A DNA stretch of 16,636 bases from an uncultured Eubacteriales bacterium (GTDB lineage Bacteria > Bacillota > Clostridia > Oscillospirales > Oscillospiraceae). Positions 7,539 through 14,234 of this stretch are shown piece after piece (within the stretch, counting starts at the first letter, position 1; every line of letters begins with the position of its first letter). The stretch is taken from assembly GCA_900549705.1 (NCBI GenBank), contig URPI01000030.1, positions 1 through 16,636 of the forward strand, given 5' to 3'. A program made the position numbers and the translations under genes. The notes under the pieces are model-generated. The model made no database searches and had not been told where the DNA came from. It saw only the letters and a program-made list of their open reading frames with translations.

Positions 7539-7564
7539 GAGCCGCCCCAAAATCGGGGCGGCTC
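7539..7564. repeat. Perfect 10-base-pair hairpin between uxaC and the amidohydrolase gene
   Basis: Arms GAGCCGCCCC and GGGGCGGCTC with a 6-base loop. There is no T-run on either side, so it does not look like an ordinary intrinsic terminator. It sits 17 bases past the uxaC stop and ends 18 bases before the downstream ATG, where it could stabilise the uxaC message end or lower read-through. Confidence 0.7.
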
Positions 7565-7580
7565 ATGGTGTTATAGGTGA

Positions 7581-9002
7581 TTATGCCTGAAGCAGTTCGT
7601 CGAAGCGGAAGTAGTGGAGGGTGTTGTAGTAGCTGATGTTCTCCACCATCTTGCCCAGGGTCTTCATGTCGTTGGGGTACTCGCCATCTTCCACCAGCTG
7701 ACCAAAGAGGTTGCACAGAATCCGGCGGAAATACTCGTGGCGGGTGTAGCTCAGGAAGGAGCGGGAGTCGGTGAGCATACCGTTGAAGGTGCCCATGGCA
7801 CCCAGGCTCATGAGGCTGATCATCTGTGCCTCCATGCCGGGCTTGTTGTCGTTGAACCACCAGGCGGAACCCTGCTGAATCTTGCCGGGGATGGAAGCAT
7901 TGGTCTGGAATGCACCAATCAGCGAGCCAATCACACCGTTGTCGGAGGGGTTCAGGGAGTAGAGAATGGTCTTGGGCAGAGCATCCTCGGCTTCCAGCTT
8001 GCCCAGCAGCTTGGAAAGGCTGGCGGCATTGGGCTGGTCGTTGATGGAATCGTAGCCGGTGTCTGCGCCAATCTTGGCGAACATCTTGACGGAGTTATCC
8101 CGCAGGCAGGCAAAATGGAACTGGCTGACCCAGTTCAGGCGGCTGTACTCCTTGTTCACGGTCATCAGCAGCGCGGTATGATAAGCCAGCTGCTCGTTCT
8201 GGGTGATGGCTTCGCCGTTCTTGGCACGGGCGAAGATGCTATCCAGCTGCTCCTCGGTGGCCTCTACGCAGAAGCAGAAGTCCAGGCCGTGGTCAGCCAC
8301 CCGGCAGCGGCGGTCGTTGAAGTAGTGAATGCGCTCCACCAGCGCCTTGCGCATATCCGCCACGGTGTTGATGGGGTAGCCCACCACCTTTTCCAGCTGG
8401 GCAACATAAGCGGGGAAGGTGGGCTTGTCGGCGCGCATGGCCTTGTCGGGGCGGAAAGCGGGCAGCACCACAGCGGGGGCGGTGGGGTCGGCATCCAGCA
8501 GCTCATGCCAGTGCAGGTCGTCCGCCGGGTCGTCGGTGGTGCAGATGAGCTGAACGCCGGACTTCTTGATGATGCCCCGGGCGGACATCTCGGGCTGTGC
8601 CAGAATGGCGTTGCACTTTTCGTAGATTTCCATGGCGTTGTCGCCGTTCAGCGGCTCGGTGATGCCGAAGTAGCGCTGAAGCTCCAGATGGGTCCAGTGG
8701 TAGAGAGGGTTGCCAATGAGGTTGGGCATGGTCTCGCCCCATTTCTGGAACTTTTCGGCGGGGGTAGCGTCGCCGGTGATGTACTTTTCAGCCACGCCGC
8801 AGGAGCGCATGGCACGCCACTTATAGTGGTCGCCGCCCAGCCACACCTCGGTGATGGAGTTGTAGCGCTTGTCCTCGTAAATTTCCTGGGGGTTAATATG
8901 GCAGTGATAGTCAATGATGGGCATTTTTTCCGCGTGCTCATGATAGAGCTTCTTGGCGGTTTCTGTTTTCAGCAGGAAGTCTGCATTCATAAAGCTGGTC
9001 AT
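7581..9002 (-). CDS. uxaC: Uronate (glucuronate) isomerase UxaC
   Basis: Interconverts D-glucuronate/D-fructuronate and D-galacturonate/D-tagaturonate, the first cytosolic step in breaking down plant or host uronic acids. The 473-residue length is typical. Seen: opening FLLKTETAKKLYHEHA, the metal-site IDYHCHINPQEI (H33, H35), WLGGDHYKWRAMRSCGV, CTTDDPADDL, LPAFRPDK, and the C-terminal GMLTDSRSFLSYTRHEYFRRILC. It belongs to the amidohydrolase superfamily, like its downstream neighbour. Start: ATG at 9002 with AAGGAG 8 bases before it. The rest of the uronate pathway (uxaB, uxuA, kdgK, kdgA) is not in the window. A good sigma-A promoter lies about 70 bases upstream. Confidence 0.97.
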   Translation of the reverse strand: MTSFMNADFLLKTETAKKLYHEHAEKMPIIDYHCHINPQEIYEDKRYNSITEVWLGGDHYKWRAMRSCGVAEKYITGDATPAEKFQKWGETMPNLIGNPLYHWTHLELQRYFGITEPLNGDNAMEIYEKCNAILAQPEMSARGIIKKSGVQLICTTDDPADDLHWHELLDADPTAPAVVLPAFRPDKAMRADKPTFPAYVAQLEKVVGYPINTVADMRKALVERIHYFNDRRCRVADHGLDFCFCVEATEEQLDSIFARAKNGEAITQNEQLAYHTALLMTVNKEYSRLNWVSQFHFACLRDNSVKMFAKIGADTGYDSINDQPNAASLSKLLGKLEAEDALPKTILYSLNPSDNGVIGSLIGAFQTNASIPGKIQQGSAWWFNDNKPGMEAQMISLMSLGAMGTFNGMLTDSRSFLSYTRHEYFRRILCNLFGQLVEDGEYPNDMKTLGKMVENISYYNTLHYFRFDELLQA

Positions 9003-9073
9003 GTAAAATTCTCCTTTGGAATTTCATTTTCAACAGGAAGAAACAACGATTTTTCGATTCCTCCACAGCATCT

Positions 9074-9102
9074 ATCATATGGCAAATTTTTTGATTCGTC
9101 AA
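9074..9102 (-). promoter_or_regulatory. Sigma-A promoter of uxaC
   Basis: On the minus strand TTGACG (9102-9097), 17-base spacer, TATGAT (9079-9074). The untranslated leader would be about 65 bases. I do not see a clear operator or catabolite-control site. Confidence 0.75.
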
Positions 9103-9201
9103 TCTTTTTTTATGAGCATATGCAGCGTAACTGTAGGGGTGGCTACAGATGCCCGAAACATAAGAATTTTCGGTAGCACCCGGATGAACGCATACGCTCC
9201 G

Positions 9202-9228
9202 GTAGGGGTCGCCTATCAGGCGACCCGC
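9202..9228 (+). repeat. Solo GTAGGGG-family hairpin
   Basis: GTAGGGGTCGCCT, 3-base loop ATC, then AGGCGACCC: 9-base perfect arms (9206-9214 and 9218-9226). A weaker relative starts at 9132. Same flanks as the composite repeats but a different stem sequence. Confidence 0.65.
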
Positions 9229-9251
9229 CAGCCCTCGGTTTTCACCGCACC

Positions 9252-9335
9252 CGTAGGGGCGGCTCGAAGCCGCCCGCAGTGCAAAGCGCCCCTTCGGGGT
9301 GCTTGTGCCGGGTCGCCAGGTTGGCGACCCCTACA
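9252..9335 (+). repeat. Three-hairpin composite repeat, copy A
   Basis: An 84-base unit with near-inverted ends (CGTAGGGG and CCCCTACA). Hairpin 1: GGGCGGCT, loop CGA, AGCCGCCC. Hairpin 2: AAGCGCCCCTTCGGGGTGCTT, whose tip is a C(UUCG)G tetraloop if transcribed. Hairpin 3: GGGTCGCC, loop AGGTT, GGCGACCC. The same three parts in the same order recur at 14139-14222. Confidence 0.8.
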
Positions 9336-9375
9336 CACGTTTCACCATTCATCGAACAGCTCAGTTGCGTACACT

Positions 9376-9401
9376 TCGGGAGGCTAAGAGCCTCCCCTAC
9401 A
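9376..9401 (-). repeat. Solo GTAGGGG-family hairpin, inverse orientation
   Basis: Arms GGGAGGCT (9378-9385) and AGCCTCCC (9389-9396), loop AAG, followed by CTACA. On the minus strand it opens TGTAGGGG like the other copies. Confidence 0.6.
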
Positions 9402-9472
9402 TGGCGAGTGCGATTTTGCAGCCGTCCCCAATTTTGAAGGCCGGAGCCGACTGCGGACACGGCAGCGTCACT

Positions 9473-9498
9473 AAAAAGCCGCCGGGGAAACCGGCGGC
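9473..9498 (-). terminator. Rho-independent terminator of the ROK kinase gene
   Basis: On the minus strand a perfect 8-base-pair stem GCCGCCGG/CCGGCGGC (9498-9491 with 9485-9478) with a 5-base loop runs into five T residues (9477-9473), 16 bases past the gene's stop. Confidence 0.9.
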
Positions 9499-9513
9499 CT
9501 TGAGGGGAAAATT

Positions 9514-10461
9514 TTACTTTGCGAAGGCATCCATAGCCAGCTTGAACGCGCCGTAAGCACCGGCATCATTGCCCAAAGAGGCCAGGGCAAAGGTAACGTC
9601 GGAAGCGGCGTGGAACACATACTTCATGAAATAGGGCTTGATGCCGTCCAGCAGCACCGAGCCTGCCTTGCTGACACCGCCGCCAATGACCACGCACTCG
9701 GGATTAACGACGGCGCAGACGTTGGCAAGAAATTCGCCCATATAGGCATAGTATTGATCCAGCACCTTCAGCGCCAGCTGGTCGCCCTGCCTGCCGGCAT
9801 CAAAAATATCCTTACAGCTAAGCTGTTCTGCATCACGCAGCGCAGAGGGATCGCTGCTGGCTTCCAGCTCCTGCTTTGCCATGCGGACAATGCCGGTGGC
9901 AGAGCAATACTGCTCCACGCAGCCCCGCTTGCCGCAGTTGCACATCGCCGTCTCATTGCGGTTGAGTACCATGTGGCCAATCTCCGCGCCGGCACCGTGA
10001 GCACCGTGCAGGAGCTTGCCTTCAATGACGATACCGCCGCCGACACCGGTTCCCAGGGTGACGAACACCATGTTGCGGCAGCCCTTGCCGCCGCCCTTCC
10101 AGAATTCGCCCAGTGCTGCCACGTTGGCATCATTGCCGGCAGCCACGGGCAGGCCGGTCAGGTCGGACAATGTCTTTGTGATGTTGAACACGCCCCAGCC
10201 CAGGTTTACGCAGCGGTTGATGTTGCCCTTGCTGTCCACGGGACCGGGGACACCGATGCCGATGCCCAGCAAATCCTCCTCAGCAATGCCTTTGACCGTC
10301 CGATACTGGGCGATGGAGGCTGCAATGTCTGGAAGAATCTGGCTGCCGCCATTATCGGTAACCGTGGGAATCTCCCATTTGTCAAGCATATTGCCCGTTT
10401 CGTCAAAGTAGGCGATTTTGACAGTGGTACCGCCCAAATCAACACCAAAGCCGTATTTCAT
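9514..10461 (-). CDS. ROK-family sugar kinase (glucokinase-like)
   Basis: A 315-residue ROK protein that most likely phosphorylates glucose or a related hexose in the cytosol. Seen: ATP-binding VDLGGTTVK (residues 7-15), GIGIGVPGPVD, the sugar-site NDANVAALGE with catalytic D111, LGTGVGGG, E160/H163 in HGAGAEIGH, and the zinc motif CNCGKRGC (174-181). No helix-turn-helix domain precedes the kinase, so it is an enzyme and not a ROK repressor. Start: ATG at 10461 has AGGAGG at the right spacing and puts the DLGG motif at its normal place; upstream in-frame codons are rejected. It follows the membrane-protein gene on the same strand by 67 bases, with a palindrome between. Substrate among hexoses cannot be settled from sequence. 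Confidence 0.92.
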   Translation of the reverse strand: MKYGFGVDLGGTTVKIAYFDETGNMLDKWEIPTVTDNGGSQILPDIAASIAQYRTVKGIAEEDLLGIGIGVPGPVDSKGNINRCVNLGWGVFNITKTLSDLTGLPVAAGNDANVAALGEFWKGGGKGCRNMVFVTLGTGVGGGIVIEGKLLHGAHGAGAEIGHMVLNRNETAMCNCGKRGCVEQYCSATGIVRMAKQELEASSDPSALRDAEQLSCKDIFDAGRQGDQLALKVLDQYYAYMGEFLANVCAVVNPECVVIGGGVSKAGSVLLDGIKPYFMKYVFHAASDVTFALASLGNDAGAYGAFKLAMDAFAK

Positions 10462-10497
10462 TGGATAATCCTCCTGTGTATTTAAAAAATTATGATG

Positions 10498-10514
10498 GTT
10501 CTGCCTGGCAGAAC
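10498..10514. promoter_or_regulatory. Perfect 17-base palindrome upstream of the ROK kinase gene
   Basis: GTTCTGCCTGGCAGAAC, 8-base arms about one central base. It is 37 bases before the kinase ATG and 14 bases after the preceding gene's stop. On the minus strand it is followed 7 bases later by a T-run, so it may be an operator or a weak terminator stem; the sequence does not decide. Confidence 0.45.
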
Positions 10515-10528
10515 ATGGAAGACGATAA

Positions 10529-11560
10529 TTATTTGCTGTCCTTTTTGCGGAAAACAAGGTGCGCCGCCACGGTCATGATGGCGCTGATCAGCAGCTGGGT
10601 GTAATAGCTGATGCCCCGGCACAGAATCATCCCCGGCAGCACCAGCTCCGCCCCGAAGATGGGCAGGAAAATGGAGGAGAACAGCGTTTCGCTGATGCCC
10701 ATTCCGCCGGGCAGAGGAAGCATATCCACCGCCACGGAAATCATGCCGTAAAGCAAAGACACCGTCACGGGATTCTGACCGGTTAATCCAAAGGCCCGGT
10801 ATGTAAACCACACCACACTGAACAGGCAGAACCGCTGCACAAAGGTGATGAGGAACACCACCAGAATCACCAATGGCTCCTTTTTGAAGAAGGAAGCTGT
10901 GCCCCGATACTGGCTCAGGCTTCCGTTGACCCGCTGCGCTACTTGTTGGGGATTGCGGAAGGGGCGTATCTTCTGAATCATCCGCAGCACCCATTCAACG
11001 CATTTTTCCAGCGGACCCGGCAGAAACACCGCCATGAGCAGCAGACTGATTGCCACCACGTTGAGCGCCATTCCAAGGTAAATAACCCCCTCCACGCCTT
11101 GCAGGCAGGCCATTACCGCCGGAGGGCGGAGGAGCATTACAGCAAGACCAATCAGCACCAGCACCATCTTATAGGTGATGGTGACAATGGCCAGCACCAC
11201 CGTGGATACGCCTGCGGGAATGCCGTCCCGCCGCATATACAGCACCTGCATGGGCTGGCCGCCGGAGGCGGAGGGCGTAATGGCGCTGTAGAAAAATCCG
11301 ATAAAGGAAAAAAGGGAGCAATGCCCAAAGCTTACCTTTGCCCCTAATTTGCCCAGCAGATAGCGGAGCACCACGGATTCCCCCAGAATAAAGGCCACCA
11401 CTGCACATACCGCAATGGCCACATCCCCCAGGTTCGCTTCGGACAAAAGGCTGAGGATTTCCCCCAGGTTTTTATCGTTAAATACATAGTAGAGCGTTAC
11501 CGACAAAACCGCAAGATAAAAAACTGCGCTGAAAATTTTTCTGCGGTTTTTGCTTTTCAT
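10529..11560 (-). CDS. Lysylphosphatidylglycerol-synthase-type transmembrane protein (flippase-like, no transferase domain)
   Basis: A 343-residue polytopic membrane protein of the LPG_synthase_TM/UPF0104 family, with about eight hydrophobic helices. Seen: the family's conserved ITPSASGGQP (94-103) and a late LPLPGGMGISE segment. This is the membrane half of MprF-type proteins; the cytosolic aminoacyl-transferase half is absent, so it cannot by itself make aminoacyl lipids. Family members act as lipid flippases or have unknown roles. Start: the ATG at 11560 has AAAGGAG 9 bases upstream; the ATG two codons earlier would be only 3 bases from that site. It is divergent from pssA-psd, so a part in membrane lipid handling is a fair inference. 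It has its own promoter. Confidence 0.85.
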   Translation of the reverse strand: MKSKNRRKIFSAVFYLAVLSVTLYYVFNDKNLGEILSLLSEANLGDVAIAVCAVVAFILGESVVLRYLLGKLGAKVSFGHCSLFSFIGFFYSAITPSASGGQPMQVLYMRRDGIPAGVSTVVLAIVTITYKMVLVLIGLAVMLLRPPAVMACLQGVEGVIYLGMALNVVAISLLLMAVFLPGPLEKCVEWVLRMIQKIRPFRNPQQVAQRVNGSLSQYRGTASFFKKEPLVILVVFLITFVQRFCLFSVVWFTYRAFGLTGQNPVTVSLLYGMISVAVDMLPLPGGMGISETLFSSIFLPIFGAELVLPGMILCRGISYYTQLLISAIMTVAAHLVFRKKDSK

Positions 11561-11596
11561 CCACATCAGCTCCTTTCTGAGCAGACTTACCCCAAC

Positions 11597-11626
11597 AGTA
11601 TACCACATTCCGCTTCAGGGTGTCAA
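11597..11626 (-). promoter_or_regulatory. Sigma-A promoter of the membrane-protein gene
   Basis: On the minus strand a perfect TTGACA (11626-11621), 18-base spacer, TATACT (11602-11597), with GTGG before the -10. Confidence 0.8.
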
Positions 11627-11733
11627 CGGATATGACCATCGTGCCGCGTTTTTTCTTCAACGGCGGAGAAAAAACTTTTTTGGAGGCTGGAACGGTAAAT
11701 TCTTACGTTTTTATAAGGATTTTCTTAATGTTC

Positions 11734-11762
11734 TTGCTTTCTGTCGATTTTTGTGTTAATAT
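11734..11762 (+). promoter_or_regulatory. Sigma-A promoter of pssA-psd
   Basis: TTGCTT (11734-11739), 17-base spacer, TAATAT (11757-11762), 46 bases before the pssA start and divergent from the promoter at 11597-11626. The AT-rich stretch between the two promoters is otherwise unassigned. Confidence 0.7.
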
Positions 11763-11808
11763 CTAGTTCAAATTCTGTAACAGCGGATTGTGAGGAAACG
11801 GTGAAAAG

Positions 11809-12423
11809 ATGATTGGTTTTTATGACTATACGGTGATTTTGACTTATATGGGGGCGCTGGCCGGACTGCTGGGCATCGGAATGTCCATTCAGGGATTATA
11901 CATCAATGCAATTTTATGCATGGCGGTTGCCCTGGTATGCGATACCTTTGACGGAATTGTGGCGCGGGCAAAGAAAAACCGCACCAAGGGCGAGATGCTT
12001 TTCGGCATCCAGATTGACTCCCTGTGCGACCTGATTTCCTTTGGCATCTGTCCTGCCACCCTGTTTTATAAGCTGGGCATGGAAAAGCCCCTGGATTTGA
12101 TGCTGCTGGGGGCTTACTGCCTGTGCTGCGTCATCCGTCTGGGCTATTTCAATACCCTGGCCGTCCAGGCAGAGCTGGGCACCAAGGGCGACTATCGCGG
12201 CCTGCCGGTGGTGTGCCTGGACATCATGACCCCTGCGGTGTACCTGGGCTATCGCATTGCGCCCGCTGCCTGGCATCTGTGGGTGCTGCGGCTGGCGGTT
12301 GCGCTGTTCGGTTTCCTGTATATTCTGGATTTCAAGGTGAAGAAGCCGGTGCTGTGGAAGTTCATTGCCATGGGAGCGGCGGTGATTGCCCCGCTGCTGA
12401 TTCTGCTGGTGCGCTACAGATGA
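11809..12423 (+). CDS. pssA: CDP-diacylglycerol-serine O-phosphatidyltransferase PssA
   Basis: Integral membrane enzyme that joins CDP-diacylglycerol and L-serine to make phosphatidylserine. The 204-residue protein has several hydrophobic helices and the CDP-alcohol phosphotransferase signature: D45-x2-D48-G49-x2-A52-R53, then G66-x3-D70-x3-D74. The aspartates bind the metal ions and D74 is the likely catalytic base. The gap between AR and the next G is 12 residues, while the standard signature has 8; otherwise it is normal and QIDSLCDLISFGICP is very typical of PssA. psd follows with a 4-base ATGA overlap, which supports this substrate over phosphatidylglycerol synthase. A weak GAGG-type site lies about 12 bases upstream of the ATG. 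Confidence 0.93.
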   Translation: MIGFYDYTVILTYMGALAGLLGIGMSIQGLYINAILCMAVALVCDTFDGIVARAKKNRTKGEMLFGIQIDSLCDLISFGICPATLFYKLGMEKPLDLMLLGAYCLCCVIRLGYFNTLAVQAELGTKGDYRGLPVVCLDIMTPAVYLGYRIAPAAWHLWVLRLAVALFGFLYILDFKVKKPVLWKFIAMGAAVIAPLLILLVRYR

Positions 12424-13289
12424 GCTGGATTGACCGGAAGGGGAACCCCGTCCCCGGCGACGATGGGCAGGACAGAATGCTGGAATGGATGTACGGCACC
12501 CGGCTTGGGCGGGTGCTGGTGGGTGTGATGATTCGCCCCTGGGTGAGCCATGCCGCCGGTTGGCTGCTGGACAGGCGGATTTCCGCCGTTGCGGTGAAGC
12601 CCTTCATCCGCAATAACCGCATTTCCATGGAGGACTTTGAGGCGCGGCGCTTTTGCAGCTTCAACGATTTCTTCACCCGGCATCTCAAGCCCGGCAAGCG
12701 CCCCATTGACGAAGTGCCGAACCATCTGATTGCCCCCTGTGATGCAAAGCTCACCGCCTTTGAAATTGGGGCGGATTCCCGCTTCTGGGTCAAGGGCACG
12801 GCGTACACGCTGGAGGGGCTGCTGAACAGCAGGGAGTTGGCGGAAAAATTCCTGGGCGGGACGCTGCTGCTGTTTCGCCTGACCGTTGGGGACTACCACC
12901 GCTATGCCTATATTGACTCCGGCAGAATGGGGGAGGAAACCCGCATCCCCGGCGTGTACCACACCGTCAACCCTGCTGCCGCCAGCCGCTATCCCATCTA
13001 CCGGGAGAACACCCGGGAATATGCGCTGCTGGAAAGCGACCATTTCGGCACGTTGCTGCAAATGGAGGTGGGGGCAGCCATGGTGGGCAGAATCGTCAAC
13101 AACCCTTCTCCCGCCCGGGTGCAGCGGGGCGCAGAGAAGGGGCGGTTTGAGTTTGGCGGCTCCACGGTGATTGTGCTGCTGCAAAAGGGCGCGGCGGTGA
13201 TCGATGAGGACATTGCAAAGAATACCGCCGCCGATAACGAAACCGTGGTGCATCTGGGTGAGAAAATCGGCATTGCGGCAAAAGAATAA
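12420..13289 (+). CDS. psd: Phosphatidylserine decarboxylase proenzyme
   Basis: Converts phosphatidylserine to phosphatidylethanolamine at the membrane. The 289-residue proenzyme should cut itself between G247 and S248 in FGGST, turning S248 into the pyruvoyl group; this leaves a beta chain of 247 and a short alpha chain of about 42 residues. Also seen: FNDFFTRHLKPGKRP (family hallmark, about 78-92), LIAPCDAKL, DYHRYAYIDSG (D158, H160) and IPGVYHTVNP with the second histidine. The DYHRYAY form replaces the DYHRFH of proteobacterial enzymes. Start: the ATG at 12420 overlaps the pssA stop; the frame is open upstream but that is just pssA sequence in another frame. A shared terminator follows at 13303. 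Confidence 0.95.
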   Translation: MSWIDRKGNPVPGDDGQDRMLEWMYGTRLGRVLVGVMIRPWVSHAAGWLLDRRISAVAVKPFIRNNRISMEDFEARRFCSFNDFFTRHLKPGKRPIDEVPNHLIAPCDAKLTAFEIGADSRFWVKGTAYTLEGLLNSRELAEKFLGGTLLLFRLTVGDYHRYAYIDSGRMGEETRIPGVYHTVNPAAASRYPIYRENTREYALLESDHFGTLLQMEVGAAMVGRIVNNPSPARVQRGAEKGRFEFGGSTVIVLLQKGAAVIDEDIAKNTAADNETVVHLGEKIGIAAKE

Positions 13290-13302
13290 AAATGACACAG
13301 CA

Positions 13303-13344
13303 AAACCCCGGGTGGATTCCTTCTTTGAAATCCACCCGGGGTTT
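13303..13344. terminator. Bidirectional terminator between psd and the flavoprotein gene
   Basis: Perfect 16-base arms (13303-13318 and 13329-13344) of AAACCCCGGGTGGATT around a 10-base loop. The arms end in A-runs on one side and T-runs on the other on both strands, so it can stop both converging transcripts. It lies 13 bases past the psd stop and 5 bases past the end of the opposite gene. Confidence 0.88.
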
Positions 13345-13349
13345 CCGTC

Positions 13350-13967
13350 TTATCGAATGAAATTGGTTGCCACACGTTGTTCCTGGGCAGGCAAGCCATA
13401 GGCTTCTTTCCCCAGGGCGATGGACTTTATTAAGAAGCTCATATTCCGCGCCAGGGTGCGCATGGTGAGCTTGCCCTCCTCGTCCAGCTCCGCTTCGCCG
13501 GGGAGGCAGCCATGGATGCTGTTCCAGTAAATGCTGGACGCAATGGGCATCCCGGCGATGGTGAAGAATTTGTTCAGCTCATCAAAGGTGGCAGAGCAGC
13601 CGCCCCGGCGGGCGCAGACCACACTGGCTCCCACCTTCATGGTCTTATCGAAACGAGTGCTGTGAAACAGTCGGTTAAGCAGCGCTACCAGCGTGGGGTT
13701 GGCAGAAGCGTAGTACACCGGAGAGGCCACCACCAGGCCGTCGGCCTCCTGGAATTTGAGGGCAACCTCGTTTACAATGTCGTCAAACACGCATTTGCCG
13801 GTTTTGGCGCACTGGTTGCAGGCAATGCAGCCGCGCACGTCCTTTTGCCCCACCTGAATGGTTTCGCATTCAATGCCCTCCTGGGCGAACACCTGCGTCA
13901 TTTCCCGCAGGGCAATGGATGTATTGCCGTCCTTCCGAGGACTGCCGTTGAGCATCAGAACCTTCAT
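13350..13967 (-). CDS. Iron-sulfur-flavoprotein-like NAD(P)H-dependent FMN reductase
   Basis: A 205-residue flavodoxin-fold oxidoreductase. FMN-phosphate loop NGSPRKDGNT (7-16), a cysteine cluster C47-x2-C50-x2-C53-x5-C59 that fits the compact Fe-S motif of Isf-type flavoproteins, and SPVYYASANP for the flavin ring. Family knowledge: such proteins move electrons between ferredoxin, FMN and small acceptors in anaerobes. Start: ATG at 13967 with AGGAGG at proper spacing; earlier in-frame codons lie in the promoter. It stands alone between a promoter at 13999-14027 and the shared terminator, and converges on psd without functional link. Physiological acceptor unknown; a plain NADPH-FMN reductase without a cluster is the alternative. 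Confidence 0.88.
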   Translation of the reverse strand: MKVLMLNGSPRKDGNTSIALREMTQVFAQEGIECETIQVGQKDVRGCIACNQCAKTGKCVFDDIVNEVALKFQEADGLVVASPVYYASANPTLVALLNRLFHSTRFDKTMKVGASVVCARRGGCSATFDELNKFFTIAGMPIASSIYWNSIHGCLPGEAELDEEGKLTMRTLARNMSFLIKSIALGKEAYGLPAQEQRVATNFIR

Positions 13968-13998
13968 GAAAACTTCCTCCTGTTTTGGATTTTCCTCC

Positions 13999-14027
13999 AG
14001 TATACCACCCAGGAGTGAAAAAATCAA
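13999..14027 (-). promoter_or_regulatory. Sigma-A promoter of the flavoprotein gene
   Basis: On the minus strand TTGATT (14027-14022), 17-base spacer, TATACT (14004-13999), 31 bases before the ATG. Confidence 0.78.
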
Positions 14028-14138
14028 TCGCAGCGGCAGTGCCGCCGGACAACGACGCTGCGGGGATTATACCGATACGGTAGTTCCCTAACCCGCCCGG
14101 TGACGGTGTTGCACGCCAAACCGGTTTGCACACGCCCT

Positions 14139-14222
14139 GTAGGGGCGGATAGAATCCGCCCGCAGCACAAAGCGCCCCTTCGGGGTGCTTGTGTGCCGGG
14201 TCGACTGCTCGTCGCCCCTACA
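14139..14222 (+). repeat. Three-hairpin composite repeat, copy B
   Basis: An 84-base unit with perfect 10-base inverted ends, TGTAGGGGCG and CGCCCCTACA. Hairpin 1: GGGCGGAT, loop AGA, ATCCGCCC. Hairpin 2: same AAGCGCCCCTTCGGGGTGCTT as copy A, extended by CACA/TGTG. Hairpin 3: GGGTCGAC, loop TGCTC, GTCGCCCC with one mismatch. It begins 12 bases past the stop of the secreted-protein gene (minus) and may serve as its transcript end. Confidence 0.8.
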
Positions 14223-14234
14223 GAGTGCGTGTGA

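Larger units (their letters stand above)
9003..9513. other. 511-base gene gap rich in GTAGGGG-edged hairpins
   Basis: Between the ROK kinase terminator and the uxaC start. Contents in order: uxaC leader and promoter (to 9102), a degenerate hairpin (9132-9155), a solo hairpin (9202-9228), a three-hairpin composite (9252-9335), a solo hairpin in inverse orientation (9376-9401), then the kinase terminator. No convincing gene. Confidence 0.8.

Noticed and set aside
6672..7550. TTG at 7550 as start of the amidohydrolase gene
   Set aside because: It falls inside the 7539-7564 hairpin, has no ribosome binding site, and adds ten residues before an otherwise typical start; ATG at 7520 has AGAGGT.
7539..7564. 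Intrinsic terminator after uxaC
   Set aside because: The stem is strong but no T-run follows on the minus strand, so termination is not supported by the usual criteria.
9252..9335. Insertion sequence
   Set aside because: Inverted ends are present in the related copy at 14139 but the units are only 84 bases and have no transposase; at most they are small non-autonomous elements.
9132..9401. CRISPR array
   Set aside because: The repeats are palindromic, vary in stem sequence and orientation, have irregular spacing, and no cas gene is present.
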